The notes under the pieces: generated by a model
The model's input: only the letters and a program-made list of their open reading frames with translations
What the model was told of the DNA's origin: nothing
The model's database searches: none
Position numbers and translations under genes: made by a program
Part shown: piece after piece, positions 11,243 through 20,200 of the stretch
Position numbering within the stretch: the stretch's first letter is position 1
How the letters are laid out: every line of letters begins with the position of its first letter
Source of the DNA: Phymorhynchus buccinoides
Lineage: Eukaryota > Mollusca > Gastropoda > Neogastropoda > Raphitomidae
Direction of reading: 5' to 3'
NCBI GenBank assembly: GCA_017654935.2
Contig: CM065704.1
Coordinates: 22,945,813 to 23,009,812 of the forward strand
Length of the DNA: 64,000 bases

Positions 11243-14200
11243 GTACAAAGGGCGCACAAAAGAATGCTGTATAAAATGTAATGTGTGTGTGCACATGTAT
11301 GCTTGCAAAATTTAATCCTGGTCCAGGTTTTACTAGACCTTCAGTGTTAATGGATGAATTTTGATGTCCACTCCAGTGTTGCTATCTTTTTGTATCAGAA
11401 TTATCGCATCGTGTGCATATTGTTTGTCTTCAGCTAAAGTTATTTTTGTTTACTCTGTGATAACATTTTATGTTCATAATGTGCTTACAGTGAAAGCATC
11501 TTTATTGAATTTTAAGTTTATTGAAAGATTTGTGGGGGTTTTCTTTTGCATTTCTGGAATGAAATTCACTGTTTTGAGCTCATATGATTTAATTAAACTT
11601 TATTTGTGACTGCAGGAGATAACGATAAAAAAAAAGTTCTTTAGGATTGAACAAATAGAGCTCTGTAAACTTTAACTAATTAATCATTTAATGTGACAGT
11701 TCAAAGCAAAATGTAAGCTGAAATTTTGGCTGTACAGACTATAGTGTGTTGTACAGGCTCGCATTTTTATTGCAGGACCATGGGGGACAACAGGTGGAGA
11801 CGATGAAGTTTCCTTCCATTGAAAACCAGCTTCTTGACATCATGAGAACGGTATCCCTGGATCAGCAGCAGCAGGAAACATTGAAAAGTGAGTTGAATGA
11901 ATTAATGGGTTTTTTTTATTATTAGCATTATCACACATGCCCATGGCATAAAAAAGAGGAAAAAACGAAATATACACAGAAAAAGTCAGGTCTTTGGGCG
12001 CTGGGTTTTTTCCAGCGCACATTGTAGGTAATAGGTATGCTAAAGAAGTTGCTTCCCTTGGATTTGATCTCTGAACTTGTCTGGGTTCGGGACACGCGCG
12101 CAAAAATGGCGTCGCATGTGTATGCACAGTTATCACACTAAAAAGCAAGAATTAAAAAATTGCTACAACGGTGGGAATAAGTCTACATACCCGCTAGTTT
12201 GTTAGATCGTTGAGCTTGCGAATCTGTTGTTGGGTCGAAGAGAAGTAGATTAGAGAGAACAAGAAGCTTCACTCAGCGCATCGATCGTTGAAAAGTTTTG
12301 ACCGAGGCGCGCTAACAAAGATTACTCGCAGTAAGATTAATCATCGGTGTGAAGCTTGATCAATTTTTTTTAAAGATTTGGGTAACCCCAGTCATATAAA
12401 TCGTTACCTCAAAAATTGAAGCGTATTCGCCGTTTTATTTCCACATAGGAAATGACGCTTGTGAAACTGAAAGGTCATGGTCAAGGCCGATGACAACGCA
12501 TGCGCACTTCTGTTTTCAAACTGAATGACGGACAACAATGAGATTCTTGCTTGTAAGCTGATTTAAGTGCTTAATCTTACAATATTTTACTTCATTCGAC
12601 CAGCAGCATCAGAAAATGACATTCGTTTGTTTCGAAGCTTAAAATGTAACTTTTGTGTTTAATGTTGCATGTGTGGTTTTGAAACTTCCTAAAAATCTAG
12701 AATGATAAAAGTTCGATTGCTTTTTCAGTTTTTGTTTGATCTATGCACGGACGACTGACGTATTGATCATCAATACGTCAGTTTGATGACGATTACACTA
12801 ATAAGTACGTCAATGCACGAGACGAGCGCATGGTAAGGGGGCGCCGGAGAGCCGAAATAAGAATCTTTCTTCGACTGAAAGATTTATTTATGCAAAAACA
12901 AATATTGAAGAGCTTCTTTTCTAAATAAAAGCTACATTATAGTTTCTTCAGACAATACACTATCTGTGAATACTGTTTTTCTAAAAAAAATAGTGGAGTT
13001 TTGTTCAGCTTTCAATCATCTTGATTGTTGGAAGAAATATGTCACAAATTCTGTATTTGAGTCATGATTGAAAAATAGACAAATGTTTCATCAAAATCGT
13101 ACCTATTTTAAAAACTATTGACAAAAACCGCATGTTTACACCAAATTAGGTATTTTTCTTTCATTTTATTAGTACAACTCTAAGAATTACGTAAGTTTTT
13201 TTTTTTGGAGTGCCCCAAAATATGGCTTACATTTTTTTGAGTGCCCCAAAATGTGCCTTCCATTTTCTTTTGAGTTGACAAGATTGGGGTGAAAAATCAA
13301 TCGGGCATGAAATCCAGCATAGACTAGGAGTAGGAGTAGGACAAAGGAGACTAGTTACAGGGCTTCCAATAGTCACAGAAAACAAGGGGTCCAAGGGACT
13401 TCTTCACTTACAGTATAGAGAGTTCTAGAGGCGGGATAGAGGGTCCCAGTGGCATTGCGAATGCTAAAAAGAATTTGATCATTCTTTTAGAGGGTCCCTT
13501 AGAATTCTAGTACTTAATAGACCCCCACATGGGGGTCCCTGGGAGCCCTGAGTTAGTACATGTATGTAGTAGGTCTACAATAGATCTAGTAGTAGGCTCT
13601 TGAGACCGACAGGAGCAACGGTATCTGTAAATGGTCTTAGGAAAGTGGCGAGGGATCTGAGGGAGAAACTGCCATTTTGTGTATGACTCAATTGATTTAA
13701 AATCTTTCTTCAACATGATTATACGATGGGGGGTTTTCAGACAAAATTCCGTACTTGATAGAAGAGAACCATCATCTGGTGGACGACGGCTCTCTGGAGC
13801 AGTCTGTGCCGACCATGGGCTCCTCGCCTCACTCCTCACCCAACTCAGGACTGGAGAGAATCGAACGCTTCTCCCGCAAAGTCTTTGTTGGTGGATTGCC
13901 GCCGGACATTGATGAAGGTACGATATTCTTTATTGGCTACCTTTGCTAAAAAAATTTCTATTAAAAAGCAATTAAAATTTTTGTTGTTGAGAATATTGAA
14001 AGAAACATGAAAATTAAGGTTGTAGTGGTGATGAGGTAATTTGTTTCCTAGGTGGCAGTGTTCAAGGAAAATGTGTTTAACGTCCTTTGGTGCAGTACAT
14101 ATATAGGACATTTATAGATGAACAGATACTGAGATAGTGGGTCGATCCTGGAGGTACTACTGTACCAGGAAAGACCTGTACTAAGCATGATGAATCTGTT

Positions 14201-17200
14201 CTAAAGTGTCTGTATCCATTTTGTTTTATTATGGAGGTAAAAAAAAAATTCATGCTGCAAATTTAACAGGTGCCACTTTGGTATCAATTATTTACTGATT
14301 TTACAGACTTAAGCCAAGTTAAGGCTGTGGGTTTTTTCCTGACGAAGACCCCTGTACCTATCGTAGGCTGCATCAGTACATTGTTTAAAGACCCACCAGA
14401 TCCATGAGTGAAAATCATGGGTTTCACGTGTTTTCCTCTCTCGTTGGTAAGAAATCTTATTTTGACCAGGTTTGACTCGCATACAAATGCCCCCAAATTG
14501 AAAACGAGACTTTAAAGAACAGCCTCAATTTGAAGTTGAGGGCATTTGTATATGGGTCACACCTATCCAGAAAAAATCAAGGGACTTAAATCTGCTGTGT
14601 CAGTGGGTCTTTAACCCTCTCTAGGACACAGACGCCAAATTCGACCGAAATTTTCAACTCATAGTAAGCGCTGATTGCGCCCGCTGAACGCCAGGTCTAG
14701 TACGTTCACTTTCACTTTCTCCCTACCCACAATGCAATATACTAAGTTAGTTCTTCCTGTTCCTGACTCGCTGGTCCGTTTTTGGTTCTTACAGCAAGGG
14801 AAAGCACCCACTAGTCTTTTTGAACGGATTTTTCGAAGTGACCCCAAATTTTTTTCTTCTTTCCACGTGGCGTGACGCAGTATTGACTCAGCGCGATGCT
14901 CGGAGTGCCATTACGGATTTTTAAAAATTCCAATTCATGGTTTGTTGTGTGACAGTGTGTTAGCTTTGGAATAATAATATTGCTATTCAATATGCATCTT
15001 TCAGAAATGAAATGTGAGTTAGACTTTATTCTGGGTGATTTTTTCAATGAAAATATTTGGTGTGACGTTCAGAGTTAATTCCCATCTCTCGGGAACTGGG
15101 ATCGATTCCTGGTTCGAATGGTTGGGAGTCATTGGGTTAAGGTAGAAAGCTATGGACTTGGTTCAGTTTACAGTTGCTTCCCTTGAAAAAATCAAATCAA
15201 ATATTAAAAAGACTTGCATGAAAATGTCAGAAAGTAGGTCTGAGTCGCGAGGAGGTTCTCTGGGTGTTTGAATTTGTTGAAGATCAGGGCAGTGCTAATA
15301 TTACAATCATGAGTAAGAAGATTTTGGAGATGAAAGTAGTGAAAATGATGAAAGTACTGACAAAGATTCAGAAGAAGAGAGTGTATACATGTGTGTATGC
15401 CAAACTTGTACGAGTCTGAGTGGGACAACAAGAGGCATTGTGATTGTTACTGTTAGGGACATATGTTCGATCTCAAAGTCAACGCAGAGTTTGATCTCAA
15501 AGTCGAGCAGCCAGTGGGCTGTAAATGGTTCATGCAATTAGCATCCCTTTTTTTTTTTTTTACACAAGGTTTGGTATGCATCAGACTTCATTTAGGTTTG
15601 TAACAGGGTTTGATTACAATACAAGCGGTCATTTAACATCAATTTTTTCAGTGCAGGCTCAGGCTTGCACAGTGATTTCACAGTACTTAGCATTGCCAGT
15701 TAGAGTTACAATCATTGGACATCTTTCATTTGAAATGTTAGACTCATCTACCAGTAGTAACATTTCCACCCATTTCTCTTGCCTTTTGTAATCAAGTGAT
15801 GATTGACATTTTATTTTTAAACCTTTAGCAAGTTTAGGGTACACACACATTAGACACAGTACATGAATTCCCCTCATTCTAACTCCTTTCAGTTTTCCAC
15901 AGAGAGCTGTTTGTTTCAAGTTATTTCTTTTAACAGAGGCAAATATTCTTATAATTGATTTTGGTTAGGGATAGGAAAAGACCTTACAAGTGGTATGCAC
16001 CATAAAACAATGTAAGCCTAATGGATAAAACACTTTAAATTGGTTTATGCTGGCGACGAGTGTTAACAAAAGGCATGAACTGAAAGGAGCTGAGAAAAGC
16101 TACTGTGTAGACGTGGAAACCTCATGCGCTTATCTGTAAATAAGTAAAAGAAAGAAGGAAAAAATAAGTGCACGGGTTCCTGTGCGGAAACACATTAACT
16201 TATTATTTTTTTCTTTCTTTGAATTCAGTCAAAATTTTTATATTCAGATGGAACATTGAATAAGTAAGCAGTGTGTGTATGTGTGTGTGTCTGTCAGTCT
16301 GCCTGCCTATCTATCACTCTGTGAGTGTGTGCGTGCATGTGTCTACTGGTCTGTCAGTGTATACAGGGGTCGCGCTAACGCATGTTTCTTGCGTATTTGA
16401 CGCGTTTTAAAAATCGCTGACGCATTTTTACGGCGTTTACGCGTAATCCGTACGCAAAATGACGTCCGCTCAAAATCGCATCTGTGTAGATGGTGAATCA
16501 GATTGAAGTCCTACGGTCCCTACAGGTATAGTGGTTCTGCTACACCAAACATTGGAACAGACTATAGAAAAGTGCCGTGCAGTATGGCGGGAAAATCACT
16601 GTAAGCGCATTGGGGTGATAACAGGGCTCGTGTTGTTGTCTTTGAGGATCGCCGGGATCGCCGAAAATGACTGGTTAGTGAATAAAAATGTATGTTTTTG
16701 TTGCTAGTCTTTGTTTTCATTGTTTTTAGCTTAGATTTATAATTTTGTTCTCTGACGCGATTATTTGCTTCCCTTACGCATTTTTTTGCCGACGTCGCGT
16801 AAGCAGAACCCGTTTTCAAAAACACTAGCGCGACCCCTGGTATAACAGTGTGTATCACTGTGTGTAAATATAAAAAGATAGAAACATGTTCAAATTCAGG
16901 TGTGAGAAGAGTATAATTGTACTATTTGTAGCTGATTTAAAATTACAGCAATTGTTTGGTTTAATTAATTACCATTCGTGATTTTGTTTCAGAGGAAATC
17001 ACAGCTGCTTTCAGAAGATTCGGGCCACTGGTTGTTGACTGGCCACATAAAGCTGAATCCAAATCCTACTTTCCTCCAAAAGGTAATGTGTAAATGACAG
17101 ATGAAACAGATAAACTGGAATTATATCATTTAGTTGTAGCTGAGATTACTTTTTTTTTTTAATGGAGTAGATTGTAGTGTGAAATCTTTAGTTGAATCCC

Positions 17201-20200
17201 TTTCTTGTGTTGATTGTGATGGTTTTTATTTGCATTTGATTTTGTAAACTGGTAGGATAGCCCAAACCTCGCCGATAGTTATTCTGCTGCAAGCATAGGA
17301 AAAATATTTAAAGAAAGGAAGGGAGGGTTTTTTGTTTTTGGAAAGTCTCTGGGATTCATGGACAATGCCAAGAATAGTTATCTTTGTTAAAGGTGGATGC
17401 TGACGGATGAGTTTTTGCAAGAAACACGTCGAGATCACCAGAAAGACAGCCTTTTCAAGGATTGGAACACTCGCTATGCTCTGGTTTCCTAGAAATCAAA
17501 CTGTCAAAACTGCGATTCCTCCTTAGCGGAAATGCCGGAGAGAGAAGCCATTTTGGATGGGGTGGGTGGAGGACACTGAGTGACTGAAGCTTTTTCTTTG
17601 TAGTGCAGTAAAAAAAATTTGAGCTATTTCCTTTGTTGTGAGCGAAGCTCCTTTTGGTAAACTGTATAAAATAAAAAGGCTTGTATTGTGGAAATTTTGT
17701 GCAAATGATTTGGTCTAAACTCAGGCGGCCATTGGAAAAGAAGGCATGTTTGCCTTCTCTTTCACTATAAGAATTTGACTTCAGCACGTCCGCCAAGGAG
17801 CAAGTTTGATTTCTAGGAAACCAGAGCAAAGTGAGTGTTGCGATTTCTGTAAAGGGTGTTTTCCTGGTGATCTTGACATGTTTCTTTAAAAAAACACATC
17901 CTTCAGGGTGCCCCTTTAAGATTGCATGTTTGAATCGTGGAATTGAAAAACAAAAAACGCCCCCTCCCCAAAAAAACAAAGCAGCAACAAAATTGTACTT
18001 TCCACCTGTAACGATCACTGCATAACATTTTATTTAAATATAAAAAGAAAAGTTTGTCTTGAAGAGCCAGATGAAGTGACAGCTGAGGACATGTATGCCA
18101 ACTTGGAATGCTGACTGGATTGCAGGCTACTGTTTCCTGATTTTCCAAGACGAGCTGTCTGTCCAGAACCTGATTGAAATGTGCTTGGTGGATGATGACA
18201 AGCTCTACTGGTGTGTCTCCAGTCCTACCATGAAGGATAAACCCGTAAGTTTCTGATTGATATGAAATTTAACCCTTTCATTACCACTAACACAGGATTT
18301 CAGTAAACCTGGATTAAAAAACAGTAAAAGGCTGTAAATTTTGAATACCCAAACATCGCACTATCAATATGTAAAAACCTTTTGTGTGTGTTTTGATATA
18401 CGCCTGTTGAAGATTTTAACAAGAAAGGTGTATTCTTCCTGTAGTCCATTCAAACTTGTGACAGGACGTTTCACATAAAAAGTGAAGCTGAATAACAGCA
18501 TGCTTGTGATGCTGATCGGCTATTTTGCCTTACAGCAGTGGTGTGGCTACTGTGGCGAGGAAAGGGTAAAGTATTCATGTAAATATTTTGCTTCCTTTGA
18601 ATATTTCTTGAATCAGAAATGCCATTCTCTTCATTTGGAACCGCATCTTATCAAATAAGAGTAGCATTATTATAATTTCATTTGAAATTAGGTCTTTGGG
18701 AGGTGTATATTCAGTAGTCCGGATATGAAGAGGAAAAAACCAGTGAACAATTTTTCGTTCACATTTTATTTGATACTTCATAGTCACAGAGGCATCTATC
18801 CTCCGAGTTGGAATGTGGCTGACCACGTGGCTGGGTAATCAAAAATGGTCATGTACTGTTCTCATCCCCACCTGGTGCATTTGTACCATAGTGTTCAAGT
18901 GCTTCGGCTGTTGGGATGATCCCTGGAGTCTTCAAGCCAGGGTACGTCAACAACAGGTGTCTGAAATGTGGGTTGTTCTCACCTGGAGAGTGCGTCGCAG
19001 CTAGAGGCGCGCCACCCATTTTTTAATTTTTTTTATTTGCATGTGATTTTTGTGTGACTGATGAGGAAGGAAAGGGGGTGTGTGTGTTACATTTTGACCG
19101 AATGACAACTATTTCGTTGCCACTGGGTTTAACGTGTGCTAAGTGCATGGGCACACACGACCTCGGTTTATCATCTCATCCGAAAGAGGAATAATCTCAT
19201 ATACCCAGGTTCAAACTCAGGTTTATTGTATACGAGGCAAACGCGTTGCCTCTGTGCCACTCTACACTCAAGACGCCCTCTTAAGAGGTAGTCGTAATAA
19301 GGAAATTGCACTGTATTGCATTTCCCTTTTAATTTTGCTCAGGTTCAAATTCGTCCATGGACTCTGGGCGATTCTGACTTTGTGATGGATGGCTCGCAGC
19401 CGCTGGATCCTCGGAAAACCATTTTTGTGGGGGGTGTACCTCGACCTTTGAGAGCAGGTGAGAGAGAATTGGGTTAAGATTGAATGTTAGGCAAGAAGTT
19501 TAGATTATTTTGCATACATCCAAACACATATGTATGTATGCATGCATACACACTCACATACATGTATGCGTGCGCACACGCACACAGACACACATACAGT
19601 GGCACAGACACACATACAGTGGCACATACACACACAAGCAGGGCTCCCAATTGTGCTGCAAGACAAACTCCTTGTCATTTCTAGGTTCTCATGTTCTAGA
19701 AAATAACCGAAAATAACAAAAGTAGCTTGTAAAGCTTAGGAAAATGAACGAATCTTCGATTTGTGTGTTAATAAGAAAATGAACATATTTTGGTGCATCA
19801 GTGGAGCTGGCGATGATCATGGACCGGCTGTACGGAGGTGTGTGCTATGCCGGCATCGACACTGACCCTGAGCTGAAGTACCCCAAAGGCGCGGGCCGGG
19901 TGGCCTTCTCCAACCAGCAGAGCTACATCGCCGCCATCAGCGCCAGATTCGTGCAGCTGCAGCATGGAGACATTGACAAAAGGGTCAGATTTCTTTGCTT
20001 ACAATATTTAGAGCAGTGATGTCCCGAGGCCCCCGGTCATAGGCCGTTGACCTATTAAAATTGAAGATCTCCTATTGTGTTCTCCCCTCTCAGGACAAGT
20101 TCTATGCTAGTAACTTCCCCTACTCTATCACTCTCTTTGACTCTGCCTTTTCTCTTCTTTTTGCTTTCTGGCGTCTACGTTTTTCTGCCTTATTGGTCCA

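Noticed and set aside
11243..11281. Continuation of CPEB exon 1 to the stop at 11281
   Set aside because: Past a GT donor, and the downstream exons that complete the conserved protein join at 11242. Intron retention would truncate the protein before RRM1.
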